A stretch of DNA of 64,000 nt from Solibacillus silvestris (GCA_001586195.1 CP014609.1:3442501-3506500); one strand, 5' to 3'. Positions 33,528 to 42,856 are shown, counted from the first letter of the stretch. Program-made: numbers and translations. Notes: generated by a model from the letters alone, not told the origin.

Positions 33528-35270
33528 ATGTTTAATGTATTTGTGAAATTAAAGTGGTTTTTAAAACTGTACCGTAAGCAATATACAATTGCGATTGTGC
33601 TCCTTATGCTGGCGAGCTTTATCGAAGTCTTGCCGCCATGGATTTTAGGGGAAGCCATTGATGACATGACAAATGGAGATATGGATCAGATGCAGCTGCT
33701 GAAGTATGTAGGCTTCGTTATTGGCGCTGCCATCGTGAGCTACGCTTTAAACTTCATCTGGCAATACCAGCTGTTTGGCGGTTCGATCGCACTGGACCGT
33801 ATATTACGTAAAAAACTGATGCACCAGTTTTTAAAAATGACTCCTACATTTTATGAAAAAAACCGTACCGGTGACTTAATGGCAAAAGCTACAAACGACT
33901 TGAATGCCGTAACATTGACAGCTGGCTTTGGTATTATGACACTCATTGATTCCACGGTCTATATGGCATTGATTATTTTAGCAATGGGCTTTTTCATTTC
34001 TTGGAAGCTGACATTTTTCGCGATGCTCCCGATTCCTGTCATGGCTCTAATCATTCAATATTTAGGAAAAATTGTTCATGAACGTTATATGAAAGCACAG
34101 GATGCATTCGGAGAGATGAATGACAATGTGTTGGAATCTGTTGCGGGAACTCGCGTAATCCGCGCGTACGTTCAAGAAGGAAAAGATGAAGAACGCTTCG
34201 CTGAAATGAGCGAAAACATTTTTGCCAAAAATATGCGCGTCGCTTATATTAACGGACTCTTTATGCCAATCACAAAAATTGGAACTGGCATTTGTTATGT
34301 CATCGCATTGGGCTATGGTGCTGTTCTTGTCTCAAATTCTGAGCTAACGGTCGGTCAGCTCGTTTCATTCAACGTATATTTAGGTTTGGCAATTTGGCCA
34401 ATGTTTGCTATTGGCGAGCTGATCAATGTCATGCAGCAAGGGAGTGCTTCACTTGACCGTGTACAGGACACATTGGAATATGAAGCGGATGTACAAAACC
34501 CTCCTTCACCAATGACGCACCAAGTACCAAATTCTATCGGGTTTTCTGAGTTTACATTCCAGTATCCTCTATCTCAGGTAAAAAACTTGCAGCAAATCTC
34601 ACTGAATCTGAAAAAAGGGCAGACACTCGGTATTGTCGGTAAAACAGGTGCAGGGAAAACAACATTTATTCGCCAACTGTTACGTGAATATCCGTTAGGC
34701 AATGGGCAAATCGCCATTAATGATACGGACTTGGCACAAATGACAAAAGAACAAATATTGGACTGGATCGGCTATGTGCCACAGGACCATGTACTATTTT
34801 CCCGCACAATCCGCGAAAACATTTTATTCGGGAAAGAGGATGCTACGATTGGCGAAATCGAGGAAGCCATTCGTTTAGCAGACTTTGAAAAAGATTTATC
34901 AAATTTACCGCTTGGCATTGAAACACTTGTCGGTGAAAAAGGCGTATCTTTATCAGGTGGTCAAAAACAACGTGTATCAATCGCACGTGCCTTAATTAAA
35001 GATCCGGAAATTTTAATTTTGGACGATTCTTTATCAGCAGTCGATGCGAAAACAGAATCAAAAATCATTGAAAATATACAAACAGAGCGCGCTGGAAAAA
35101 CGACGATCATTTCAACTCACCGCCTGTCAGGTATTCAGCATGCGGATGAAATAATCGTGCTGGATGATGGTTATATCGTTGAACGAGGTACACATGAAGA
35201 GCTTCTACGCTTAGGTGGTTGGTACAAAGAGCAGTTTGACCGCCAGCAGCTTGAGGAGGTGGAGCAATGA
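33528..35270 (+). CDS. bmrC: ABC exporter half-transporter, degenerate-site subunit (BmrC/YheI-like)
   Basis: Half-transporter (580 residues) of a heterodimeric multidrug exporter. Seen: six-helix ABC membrane domain (about 15-310), then an ATPase domain with Walker A GKTGAGKTT near 375-383, signature LSGGQKQR, Walker B LILDDS and H-loop STHRL. The catalytic glutamate after Walker B is Asp (DDS), the mark of the noncanonical site in BmrC, LmrC and TM287-type proteins. It overlaps the partner gene by 4 bases. RBS is a modest GAAGGT. Control by the upstream leader is inferred. Family members export drugs such as antibiotics acting on ribosomes. Confidence 0.88.
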   Translation: MFNVFVKLKWFLKLYRKQYTIAIVLLMLASFIEVLPPWILGEAIDDMTNGDMDQMQLLKYVGFVIGAAIVSYALNFIWQYQLFGGSIALDRILRKKLMHQFLKMTPTFYEKNRTGDLMAKATNDLNAVTLTAGFGIMTLIDSTVYMALIILAMGFFISWKLTFFAMLPIPVMALIIQYLGKIVHERYMKAQDAFGEMNDNVLESVAGTRVIRAYVQEGKDEERFAEMSENIFAKNMRVAYINGLFMPITKIGTGICYVIALGYGAVLVSNSELTVGQLVSFNVYLGLAIWPMFAIGELINVMQQGSASLDRVQDTLEYEADVQNPPSPMTHQVPNSIGFSEFTFQYPLSQVKNLQQISLNLKKGQTLGIVGKTGAGKTTFIRQLLREYPLGNGQIAINDTDLAQMTKEQILDWIGYVPQDHVLFSRTIRENILFGKEDATIGEIEEAIRLADFEKDLSNLPLGIETLVGEKGVSLSGGQKQRVSIARALIKDPEILILDDSLSAVDAKTESKIIENIQTERAGKTTIISTHRLSGIQHADEIIVLDDGYIVERGTHEELLRLGGWYKEQFDRQQLEEVEQ

Positions 35271-37006
35271 GTACATCAAAACGACTGTACCTGTATGCTT
35301 TGAAATTTAAAAAACCGATTTTAATCGGATTAGCCTTATTAACAATTGCCGTTGCAACAGATATTGCCGGACCGTTCATTGCCAAATATATTATCGATCA
35401 TCATATGGAACCGGGTAATCTGGAAGTAGAACCGATTGCAATCTTATTATCGATTTTCTTCTTATTGTCTGTTCTGACAGCAGTGTTCCGATATTTAATG
35501 TTCATCTTTTTACAACGAGGTGCAAACTTCGTTATCCAGCAGTTACGGAAGGATGTTTTCGGTCATATTCAAAAGCTACCAATTGAATACTTCGATAACC
35601 TGCCGGCCGGTAAAGTTGTAGCCCGTGTCACAAATGATACAGAGGCAATCCGCAACCTGTATGTAACTGTACTTTCGCAATTTGCGAACAGCTTTATTAC
35701 CATTGCAGGGGTATATATAGCATTATTTATACTAAATTGGAAAATGGCACTGTTTGCTCTATTGCTTGTTCCGATTGTTTATATTTGGATGATTTTATAC
35801 CGGAAATTCGCTTCCCAGTACAACCATATTATTCGAACAAAAATTGCGGACATTAACGCAATGATCAACGAATCGATTAATGGGATGACGATTATTCAGG
35901 CATTCCGCCGTGAAGAACAGATGAAGCAAGAGTTCGACGAGATGAATGATGAACATTACAAATACAACCGTAAGCTTTTATTGCTGGACTCTGCGACATC
36001 ACATAACCTCGTAAATATTTTACGTCTTGGAATGTTTGCAGTTTTCGTTTATTACTTCGGCACCCAATCAATGACAATGCCTGAAGCAGTATCAGCCGGT
36101 ACGCTATATGCGTTTGTTGATTATATTACACGCCTGTTCAATCCGATTACGAACTTAGTCAACCAGTTCTCTCAGCTGGAACGATCTTTAGTTGCAGGAT
36201 CTCGGGTATTTGAACTGCTTGATCAGCAAGGGGAAGCTGTAAGTACAGAACGAATCGAACGCTATAAAGGAAATGTTGTGTTTGATCATGTATCATTCGC
36301 CTATAAAAATGATGAATATGTATTGAAAAATATTCACTTTGAAGCAAAAGAAGGCGAAACGATCGCACTTGTCGGTCATACAGGTTCAGGGAAAAGCTCA
36401 ATTATGAATTTACTGTTCCGCTTCTACGACCCGCAAAAAGGCCGAATTATCATTGACGGGAAAGATATTACGAAACTTCCTCGCCAAGCGATTCGCGAAC
36501 ATATGGGAATCGTATTGCAGGATCCGTATTTGTTCACCGGAACGATTGCCTCGAACATTAGCCTAAATGATAAGCGGATTTCAAGAGAAACTGTTGAAAA
36601 AGCGCTAGAAGCAGTCGGTGGCGAACGTGTTTTATCGAAATTTGAAAAAGGAATTGATGAGCCTGTTATTGAAAAAGGAAGTACCCTTTCTTCCGGACAG
36701 CGCCAGTTAATTTCGTTTGCGCGTGCGCTTGCATTTGATCCGGCTATTCTTATTCTGGATGAGGCGACATCGAATATCGACTCAGAAACAGAGGAAATTA
36801 TTCAGCACGCAATGGATGTATTGAAAAAGGGACGTACGACATTTATTATCGCCCACCGACTTTCCACTATTAAAAATGCAGATAAAATTTTAGTATTGGA
36901 CCGTGGTGAAATTGTTGAACAAGGCAGCCATGATGAACTTGTCGCACTTGGCGGTAAGTATGAACTTATGTATCGCCTGCAATCCGGTTCATTAACTTCT
37001 TCATAA
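35267..37006 (+). CDS. bmrD: ABC exporter half-transporter, canonical-site subunit (BmrD/YheH-like)
   Basis: Partner half-transporter of 579 residues. Seen: six-helix membrane domain, Walker A GHTGSGKSS near 370-378, Walker B LILDEATSN with intact catalytic Glu, H-loop IIAHRL, and a variant signature TLSSGQRQL in place of LSGGQ. Walker A/B of this subunit pair with the intact LSGGQ of its partner to form the active site, while the variant signature pairs with the partner's Asp site. It is shorter than B. subtilis YheH, which carries an extra insertion. RBS GGAGG lies inside the upstream gene; the 4-base overlap indicates coupling. Confidence 0.88.
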   Translation: MSTSKRLYLYALKFKKPILIGLALLTIAVATDIAGPFIAKYIIDHHMEPGNLEVEPIAILLSIFFLLSVLTAVFRYLMFIFLQRGANFVIQQLRKDVFGHIQKLPIEYFDNLPAGKVVARVTNDTEAIRNLYVTVLSQFANSFITIAGVYIALFILNWKMALFALLLVPIVYIWMILYRKFASQYNHIIRTKIADINAMINESINGMTIIQAFRREEQMKQEFDEMNDEHYKYNRKLLLLDSATSHNLVNILRLGMFAVFVYYFGTQSMTMPEAVSAGTLYAFVDYITRLFNPITNLVNQFSQLERSLVAGSRVFELLDQQGEAVSTERIERYKGNVVFDHVSFAYKNDEYVLKNIHFEAKEGETIALVGHTGSGKSSIMNLLFRFYDPQKGRIIIDGKDITKLPRQAIREHMGIVLQDPYLFTGTIASNISLNDKRISRETVEKALEAVGGERVLSKFEKGIDEPVIEKGSTLSSGQRQLISFARALAFDPAILILDEATSNIDSETEEIIQHAMDVLKKGRTTFIIAHRLSTIKNADKILVLDRGEIVEQGSHDELVALGGKYELMYRLQSGSLTSS

Positions 37007-37011
37007 AAAAG

Positions 37012-37048
37012 AAGCGTATAGCCCCCTTCATTAGGGAGCTGTACGCTT
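37012..37048. terminator. Bidirectional terminator between bmrD-like and MMPL genes
   Basis: Stem AAGCGTA...TACGCTT with inner CCCT / AGGG, flanked by A-run before and TTTTTGC after. Serves the convergent genes ending at 37006 (plus) and 37053 (minus). Confidence 0.88.
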
Positions 37049-37052
37049 TTTG

Positions 37053-39254
37053 CTATTCTTTAAGCTTTTTATTCGGCCAGTATGACCACTTACCAAATAC
37101 CGTAATAAGGGCTGGTACGAGCAATGGACGTACGACAAACGTATCAAGCAGTACCCCAACCGCTGTAACAATACCGAATTGTACTAATAGCTGAATTGGT
37201 AATGATGCCAATACTAAGAATGTACCCGCTAAAATCAGACCCGCTGACGTAATAACTGCACCTGTTGAAGCAATACCATTTGAAATAGCCTGCTTATGCG
37301 CAGCGCCGCGTTTACGGTTTTTCCATATATCAGAAATCATGAAAATATTATAGTCGTTACCTAATGCGATAATAAATACGAAACTATATAGCGGAATCGA
37401 ACTTGCCATTGCTTCGTGTCCTAAACCGTAATGGATGATCAGCCAACCTGCACCTAAAGCAGAGAAGAAGGATATCACTACTGTTACCATTAATTGAATT
37501 GATGTAATTAGAGCTCGTAAGTAAGCTAATAATACGATGAAAATAATAATAATCATAACAGGCTGAATAATGTTTTCATCGCCCGACTGAACAACTTTTG
37601 TATCTAGTTGAGAGCTTGTTTCGCCCCCTATCCAGAATTGGCCGTCTTTCAGATTGCTATCCGCAAGAATTCCCTTAACATCGTCTTTCATTTGCTCAAC
37701 ATCATCCATTGCTTCATTCGAATATGGATTTTTATCCAAATCGATTTCATAAAGTTGGATATTGTTATTTGTCTCACCTGTACGCATTTCTTTTACTACA
37801 CCGACATATGGAAGCCTTAACAGTTGCTCTGTAATGTCCAGATCAGTACCTTCACTGTCTATTAATAACTGAACCGGTGCCAATTCACCTGGTGTAAAGT
37901 TTTCTTCAATAATTTTAAATCCTTCACGTGAAGGCATATCTTCAGGGAATGAAGATATTAAATCGTAATTGTATTTAATATTTGTGGAAGCGAATGCTAA
38001 ACCGATTAAAACCGCTCCCGCTACAATAATGACAAGCCATGGTTTTGATGTAACAAATTCACCAATCGCACGCATATAACGGTGATTTGGTTTACGTGGT
38101 TTATACGGTTTGTTTTTCTTTTCTGCATTCGCTTTTTCAGCTTCCTCCGTACGAGGAACAAACGGCCAAAATGCTGCACGGCCTAAAATGCCAAGAACGG
38201 CAGGGAGCAATGTAACTACGGCAAATCCTGTAATTAATACACCAAAGCTAAATGGAACGGCAAAACGCTGGAATGCGCCGTAATCTGCCAATGCCAATGT
38301 CGCTAAACCGATTACAACTGTTAAACCACTCATTACAATTGCGCCTGTTGATTCACGAACAGCCGATGCCAATGCCGTAAATTTATTATCTTCAGTCAAC
38401 AATATGTCTCGATAACGTGTAATTAAAAATAAACAATAGTCCGTACCTGCACCAAACAGTAAAACAATCATAATCGCTACCGCTTGCGCATCTTTATCGA
38501 TCCATCCATTTTCAGCCATAGCACCCAGTAAAGGACTTACAACTAAATATGCAATCCCTACTACTACTAACGGGATAATCGCTAAAATTGGCGAACGATA
38601 AATTACTAATAAGATGACTAAAATTATAATTACAGTGGCAATCATAAGTTGTACGTCAGCTGCTTTGAAAAGATCTGTCGCATCAATTGAGATACCAACT
38701 GGTCCAGAAAATCGGGCATGAAGTCCTTTATCTTCCAAGTTTGTATCATACGGATTTTCACCGAATTGGCTTTCTGTACGTTCTTGAATAATCGCTAAAT
38801 TTTCTTTTAAAACATCTGAGTTTTTCTCAGTTGAGAAGAAAACAGGTGTGACAAGTGCTGCACCGTTCTCAGAAAGTGAACCCATTAATGCTGTAACGGG
38901 AAGTTCATGGAATGGCGGAATTGTTTCCTGCCCATCTAACGGCTCATCTGCCAGTTGTTTGTATAACCCTTGAATATTTGTCAGATCTTCTTCTGTAAGA
39001 CCTGATTCATTGTACCAAGTAATTAATAGTGGTATACCACTATCTGACGAGAATTCTTCTTCCATAATGTTTCCTGCTTGAATCGAAGTATAAGTATCAG
39101 GGATTTCATCACCCGAATAGTTTTCAACACTATTAACTTGCGGGAAGATAAGTGCAAACACAACCGCAAACATAATCCATAATGCAACAACTATCCAACG
39201 AGTTTTTTTACCGCCCATTACACTTCCCCATTTTTCCAATGGATGTTTAGCCAT
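37053..39254 (-). CDS. MMPL-family RND-type membrane exporter (YdgH-like)
   Basis: Membrane exporter of 733 residues. Seen: first helix at about 19-36, an extracellular loop (37-180), helices with the MMPL motif GAGTDYCLFLITRYRD near 272-287, a cytoplasmic charged linker rich in Glu/Lys (about 370-395), a second loop, and the second motif ALGNDYNIFMISDIWKNRKR near 635-654. Both Asp-Tyr pairs of the proton relay are present. ATG 39254 follows GGAGGGGGG. It is divergently arranged with a MerR-B12 regulator, which may control it. B. subtilis YdgH is the nearest described type; substrate unknown. Confidence 0.88.
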   Translation of the reverse strand: MAKHPLEKWGSVMGGKKTRWIVVALWIMFAVVFALIFPQVNSVENYSGDEIPDTYTSIQAGNIMEEEFSSDSGIPLLITWYNESGLTEEDLTNIQGLYKQLADEPLDGQETIPPFHELPVTALMGSLSENGAALVTPVFFSTEKNSDVLKENLAIIQERTESQFGENPYDTNLEDKGLHARFSGPVGISIDATDLFKAADVQLMIATVIIILVILLVIYRSPILAIIPLVVVGIAYLVVSPLLGAMAENGWIDKDAQAVAIMIVLLFGAGTDYCLFLITRYRDILLTEDNKFTALASAVRESTGAIVMSGLTVVIGLATLALADYGAFQRFAVPFSFGVLITGFAVVTLLPAVLGILGRAAFWPFVPRTEEAEKANAEKKNKPYKPRKPNHRYMRAIGEFVTSKPWLVIIVAGAVLIGLAFASTNIKYNYDLISSFPEDMPSREGFKIIEENFTPGELAPVQLLIDSEGTDLDITEQLLRLPYVGVVKEMRTGETNNNIQLYEIDLDKNPYSNEAMDDVEQMKDDVKGILADSNLKDGQFWIGGETSSQLDTKVVQSGDENIIQPVMIIIIFIVLLAYLRALITSIQLMVTVVISFFSALGAGWLIIHYGLGHEAMASSIPLYSFVFIIALGNDYNIFMISDIWKNRKRGAAHKQAISNGIASTGAVITSAGLILAGTFLVLASLPIQLLVQFGIVTAVGVLLDTFVVRPLLVPALITVFGKWSYWPNKKLKE

Positions 39255-39435
39255 AACATAGCCCCCCTCTTCTTCTTTTTAGCTCTCCAAATATTACAAG
39301 GTACTCATGACATTTTATGGTACCCTTAACTCAAGTTATACAAACATTGTACAATATACGAAAAACATTTGACAAGTACTTTCTTTTTCGGTTGAATAGA
39401 GTTTAATAAAGGATCACTTTAGGAGGTGGTAAAAT
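39255..39435. promoter_or_regulatory. Divergent promoter region between MMPL and MerR-B12 genes
   Basis: About 180 AT-rich bases between divergent starts. Contains the inverted pair GGTAC (39300-39304) and GGTACC (about 39319-39324), the palindrome TTGTACAA (39345-39352), and TTGACA at about 39370 upstream of the regulator. These are candidate operator and promoter elements for a MerR-type protein; assignment is tentative. Confidence 0.45.
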
Positions 39436-40308
39436 ATGACTAAAAAGACTTATTCGATACAACAAGTATCCAGCTTAACAAATCTTTCTAAACAACTGAT
39501 CCGAAAATGGGAAGATCGCTACCAAATCATTCAACCCGATAGATTAGACAATGGCTATCGAGTGTATACGGAAGATGAAGTTCAGACGTTAATGCAGCTG
39601 AAACAATATATAAATAGCGGTATGACAATCAAACAGGCGGTAGATCACTACATTAAAAATAAGGATATACCAGAAGCAGACCCTGTATCATTCTTCCACA
39701 AAGCACTGATCCAGGCTGGTACAGAAGCAAATGAGCATGAAATTTTGCATTTGCTAGAACAAGCCCACCATAAATTCGGAGTAGAGAAGCTGATTCAGGA
39801 CATTGTTGTTCCCTTCCTTCATGAAGTCGGACAGCTATGGTGTGAAAAAGCATGGGGAGAATATCAAGAAGCTATTAGCAGTCAAACAGTGCGTGACTTT
39901 TTAAGCCACATTCGTCGACACTTTTTTGTTCCGGACGATGCGCCACTCGCGTTAGGGAGCTGTCTACCTGGAGAGAGACATGAAATCCCAATGCAAATTT
40001 TGCTTATTCAATGTATGTTGCGAGGTTACCGTACATTAATGCTCGGTCCTTCACCTGCTCCAACAGCAATACAATCTGCCATCGCCCTGAAGAAGCCGGC
40101 TATTGTTTTGCTAACCGGATCAACTGAGATTGCATACAACGAATTTGCCCAATCCGTTCACACACTTGAAAAATTAGCACAAGTTCACGAACATATTTCA
40201 TTTTTTATAGGGGGTGCAGGTACAGAACGATTTTATGAACAGTTCCAATTAAAAGCATTAAAATTAGCACGAACAATTGAGGATATCCTTCCTCCCGCTA
40301 ACCTTTAG
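39436..40308 (+). CDS. MerR-family regulator with cobalamin-binding domain (CarH/LitR-like)
   Basis: Transcription regulator of 290 residues. Seen: N-terminal MerR winged helix (YSIQQVSSLTNLSKQLIRKWEDRY, residues 6-29), then a four-helix B12-binding cap with Trp135 and Glu145 at the W-x9-E spacing used by CarH, and a Rossmann B12 domain with GERHEI whose His182 aligns with the lower axial ligand. The His that follows the Glu in CarH is Ala146 here. CarH/LitR proteins sense light through adenosylcobalamin and release DNA on illumination. The divergent MMPL exporter is the obvious target. RBS AGGAGGT precedes ATG 39436. B12 binding is likely; light response is inference. Confidence 0.85.
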   Translation: MTKKTYSIQQVSSLTNLSKQLIRKWEDRYQIIQPDRLDNGYRVYTEDEVQTLMQLKQYINSGMTIKQAVDHYIKNKDIPEADPVSFFHKALIQAGTEANEHEILHLLEQAHHKFGVEKLIQDIVVPFLHEVGQLWCEKAWGEYQEAISSQTVRDFLSHIRRHFFVPDDAPLALGSCLPGERHEIPMQILLIQCMLRGYRTLMLGPSPAPTAIQSAIALKKPAIVLLTGSTEIAYNEFAQSVHTLEKLAQVHEHISFFIGGAGTERFYEQFQLKALKLARTIEDILPPANL

Positions 40309-40323
40309 GAATATTGTATACTG

Positions 40324-40359
40324 AGCTCACTGTATTTTCCATTTACAGCGAGCTTTTTT
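40324..40359 (+). terminator. Intrinsic terminator after MerR-B12 gene
   Basis: Stem AGCTCACTGTA / TACAGCGAGCT with one mismatch, then TTTTTT. Confidence 0.87.
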
Positions 40360-40383
40360 CTGCTTGTTTCCAGGAATCAAAAA

Positions 40384-40415
40384 TTGACCACTTTGCTTAT
40401 TCGCAAAATGGTCAA
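40384..40415 (-). terminator. Intrinsic terminator after the 73-residue hypothetical gene
   Basis: Stem TTGACCACTTTGC / GCAAAATGGTCAA (13 bp, one mismatch) followed on the minus strand by TTTTTGATT. Confidence 0.85.
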
Positions 40416-40452
40416 TCTTTAGACTGTATATACTGTTTTTTGATTTTTAACT

Positions 40453-40674
40453 TTACGCATCTTTCGTTTCATCCGGCTGGTTTTTACGTTCACTGCCTGA
40501 TGTCGTTTTCGTGTTTGCATTATGTTTCTCATCTTTTACTTGATCATTTAATTCTTCCACCGGGATTGGATCCACAAATTTCATTTCCTCATCTATATCG
40601 AAAATGCTTTCCTTTTCGGTATTTAATAAATCCGGATTATCAAGCTTTTTATGCTTTATTTTTTCGTCTCTCAT
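40453..40674 (-). CDS. Small hydrophilic hypothetical protein
   Basis: A 73-residue, highly charged protein without recognised domain. Seen: basic start MRDEKIKHKKLDNPDLL, acidic middle (EKESIFDIDEEMKFVDPIPVEEL), and a low-complexity polar tail ending DETKDA. No signal peptide or membrane segment; probably disordered. AGGAGG is 9 bases before ATG 40674 and a good terminator follows, so it is very likely a real monocistronic gene. Function unknown; such small acidic proteins in bacilli are often spore or stress related, but nothing here proves it. Confidence 0.65.
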   Translation of the reverse strand: MRDEKIKHKKLDNPDLLNTEKESIFDIDEEMKFVDPIPVEELNDQVKDEKHNANTKTTSGSERKNQPDETKDA

Positions 40675-40760
40675 TGATAAAAGCCTCCTTTTCGAATAGT
40701 CTCCTATCCTTTACCCGAAAAAAGAGATCGTTACACTTTTACTTTCAAATACATGTCTTC

Positions 40761-41054
40761 TTAACTTTTAAAATCTAAGCCTTTCTCTGCCAACGCATGT
40801 TTTAATGTGGGCAATGTCGCAGGTCCAATACCATGCAATTTTAAAATTTCTTTTTCCGTATAATCAGCAAGCTGCGCCAACTCGGTAATCCCTGCGTTTA
40901 TCAGCGCATTACATGCAGGTGAGGATAAGCGAGATAAAAATCCTTCTGACGGTTTATTCTCCTGCTCACATTTAGGGCATGTTCCACAATCAGTACTTTT
41001 ATAATACCGATGACCCACCGGACAAATGCGCAATGTCCTTTCCCTTTTCACCAT
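40761..41054 (-). CDS. Zinc-ribbon plus RpoA-CTD-like helix-hairpin-helix protein
   Basis: A 97-residue small protein. Seen: an N-terminal zinc ribbon CPVGHRYYKSTDCGTCPKC (residues about 11-29), then a helical domain with the pattern LSSPACNALINAGITELAQL and KLHGIGPATLPTLKHAL that closely resembles the C-terminal domain of RNA polymerase alpha, a DNA-contacting helix-hairpin-helix fold. I start at ATG 41054 because GAGGAG at 41064-41069 lies 9 bases upstream; TTG 41075 would contain the RBS. Likely a nucleic-acid-binding accessory factor; the target is unknown. Confidence 0.78.
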   Translation of the reverse strand: MVKRERTLRICPVGHRYYKSTDCGTCPKCEQENKPSEGFLSRLSSPACNALINAGITELAQLADYTEKEILKLHGIGPATLPTLKHALAEKGLDFKS

Positions 41055-41116
41055 TCCCATCAACTCCTCTTTCAATTAAAGTTTTATCTACTCTTCATTA
41101 TTCTACCGTTCAAAAA

Positions 41117-41149
41117 AATCCGTTGCACGATTTTACGTACAACGGATTT
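41117..41149 (-). terminator. Intrinsic terminator after ahpF
   Basis: Stem AAATCCGTTG with its complement CAACGGATTT, short loop, followed on the minus strand by TTTTTTTG. Confidence 0.88.
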
Positions 41150-41153
41150 CAAT

Positions 41154-42710
41154 TTATGCTTTTACAAAATCACGTGAATCAACATTTCGAATCATATAGT
41201 CAAATGCCCCTAAAGCTGCTGTTGCGCCAGAACCCATTGAAATGACAATTTGCTTATACACCGTATCCGTGCAATCACCTGCAGCAAAGACTCCCGGAAT
41301 ATTTGTAGCCCCGTGGTTATCTACAATAATTTCACCATGCGCATTCATGTTTACCGTCCCTTTAAGGAACTCTGTATTTGGCAATAAACCAATTTGAATG
41401 AATACACCTTGTAATTCAATATGCTTTTCTTCACCAGTAGCAACGTCTTTATACATTAAACCATTCACTTTATCCGTTCCTGTAATTTCAGTAGTTAAAG
41501 CATTCGTAATGACTGTAACGTTTTTTAAACTGTAAACGCGCTCTTGTAACACTTTATCCGCCTTCAACTCACTGTTACGCTGTATTAGCGTAACATGATT
41601 TACAATACCCGCTAGGTCGATAGCCGCTTCTACACCAGAGTTACCGCCACCGATTACCGCTACATCTTTCCCTTTAAAAATCGGACCGTCACAATGCGGA
41701 CAATACGCAACACCCTTATTTTTAAATTCTTCCTCACCAGGCACCTCTAGTTGACGATAACGAGCACCCGTAGAAAGGATAACTGTTTTCCCTTTTAATA
41801 CCGCGCCATTTTCTAACGTTACTTCAATAAAATCTTTTTTCTCGATCTTTGCAGCACGTTGGGATTTCATCACATCGATATCATAGTCTAATACATGCGC
41901 TTCTAAGCTTGATACAAATGCCGGACCTTCTGTTGCCTTTGTTCCAATAATGTTTTCGATCGATAACGTATCGTTAACCTGACCACCGAAGCGATCGGCT
42001 ACAATACCTGTACGAATCCCTTTACGCGCCGAATAAATAGCGGCTGCAGAACCGGCAGGACCGCCACCTACTACTAATACATCAAAAGCTTCTTTATCTG
42101 CAAATTCCGAGCCGTCTGATACTTCACCTAACTTTGTTAAAATATCTTCCAGCTCCATACGACCACCACCGAAGTTTTCGCCGTTTAAATATACAGTAGG
42201 CACCGCCATAATATCTCGCTCTTTAATTTCAGATTGGAATGCTCCACCTTCGACCATCGTGTTCGAGATATTCGGATTTAAAACCGCCATAATGTTTAAC
42301 GCCTGCACTACATCCGGGCAGTTGTGACAAGTTAAACTTACATACGTTTCAAACTTCAACGGCTGTTTGATCGCCTGAATACGCTTTACAACTGCTGCAT
42401 CAATTTTTGGTGCACGTCCTGAAACTTGTAAAAGCGCTAAAACTAATGATGTAAATTCATGACCAAGTGGTAACCCGGCAAATGTAATACCAGATTCTCC
42501 TTCGCCTACTTTATTAATACTGAAACTTGGTGTACGTTCTAATAAAGCATGTTGCACCGTAATACGAGGAGACATCTTTTCCAACTCTTCAACTAAATTG
42601 AGCATTTCTTGCGATGTCTTGTCGTCATTAACACTCACTTTAATTAATAAATCACCTTCCAGCATTGATAAATACTGTTGTAATTGCGCTTTAATTTGAT
42701 TATCTAACAC
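41154..42710 (-). CDS. ahpF: Alkyl hydroperoxide reductase flavoprotein subunit AhpF
   Basis: NADH-dependent flavoprotein that re-reduces AhpC. Seen: the tandem thioredoxin-fold N-terminal domain with redox pair CHNC (Cys128, Cys131), FAD motif VVGGGPAGSAAAIYSARKG near 208-226, second redox pair CPHC near 345, and NAD motif VIGGGNSGVEAA. Length 518 residues is usual. The start is GTG 42710, set by alignment with B. subtilis AhpF (start region VLD.NIKAQL); it lacks a clear RBS and is overlapped by an upstream ORF (42700-42768). Downstream of ahpC with a partial terminator between them. Confidence 0.93.
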   Translation of the reverse strand: MLDNQIKAQLQQYLSMLEGDLLIKVSVNDDKTSQEMLNLVEELEKMSPRITVQHALLERTPSFSINKVGEGESGITFAGLPLGHEFTSLVLALLQVSGRAPKIDAAVVKRIQAIKQPLKFETYVSLTCHNCPDVVQALNIMAVLNPNISNTMVEGGAFQSEIKERDIMAVPTVYLNGENFGGGRMELEDILTKLGEVSDGSEFADKEAFDVLVVGGGPAGSAAAIYSARKGIRTGIVADRFGGQVNDTLSIENIIGTKATEGPAFVSSLEAHVLDYDIDVMKSQRAAKIEKKDFIEVTLENGAVLKGKTVILSTGARYRQLEVPGEEEFKNKGVAYCPHCDGPIFKGKDVAVIGGGNSGVEAAIDLAGIVNHVTLIQRNSELKADKVLQERVYSLKNVTVITNALTTEITGTDKVNGLMYKDVATGEEKHIELQGVFIQIGLLPNTEFLKGTVNMNAHGEIIVDNHGATNIPGVFAAGDCTDTVYKQIVISMGSGATAALGAFDYMIRNVDSRDFVKA

Positions 42711-42768
42711 TGCACAAGCTGCTGTATGAACACCACTTACCGTTCTCTCCCGAAAAATAAGCGGCCAT
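42700..42768 (-). CDS. 22-codon upstream ORF overlapping the ahpF start
   Basis: ATG at 42768 follows an AGAGAGAG purine tract; the product begins MAAYFSGENGKWC and stops at 42700-42702, that is 8 bases inside ahpF, in a different frame. Since ahpF itself has no visible Shine-Dalgarno sequence, termination of this ORF could feed ribosomes to the ahpF GTG. Translation is not proven; it could be chance. Confidence 0.4.
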   Translation of the reverse strand: MAAYFSGENGKWCSYSSLCSVR

Positions 42769-42856
42769 TCTCTCTCTAATACAGCAAACCCTTCACCTCT
42801 TTCATATTAAATTAGAAGATAGAGAGCTTACCTTTCTTTTCCCTATTTAAAAACAG

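Noticed and set aside
40314-40778. Plus-strand ORF of 154 codons
   Set aside because: Spans two terminators and is antisense to the 73-residue gene; Phe/Leu-rich shadow without RBS.
41167-41182. CACGTG-containing sequence as a second parS site
   Set aside because: Within ahpF coding sequence; flanks match the parS consensus poorly (five mismatches).
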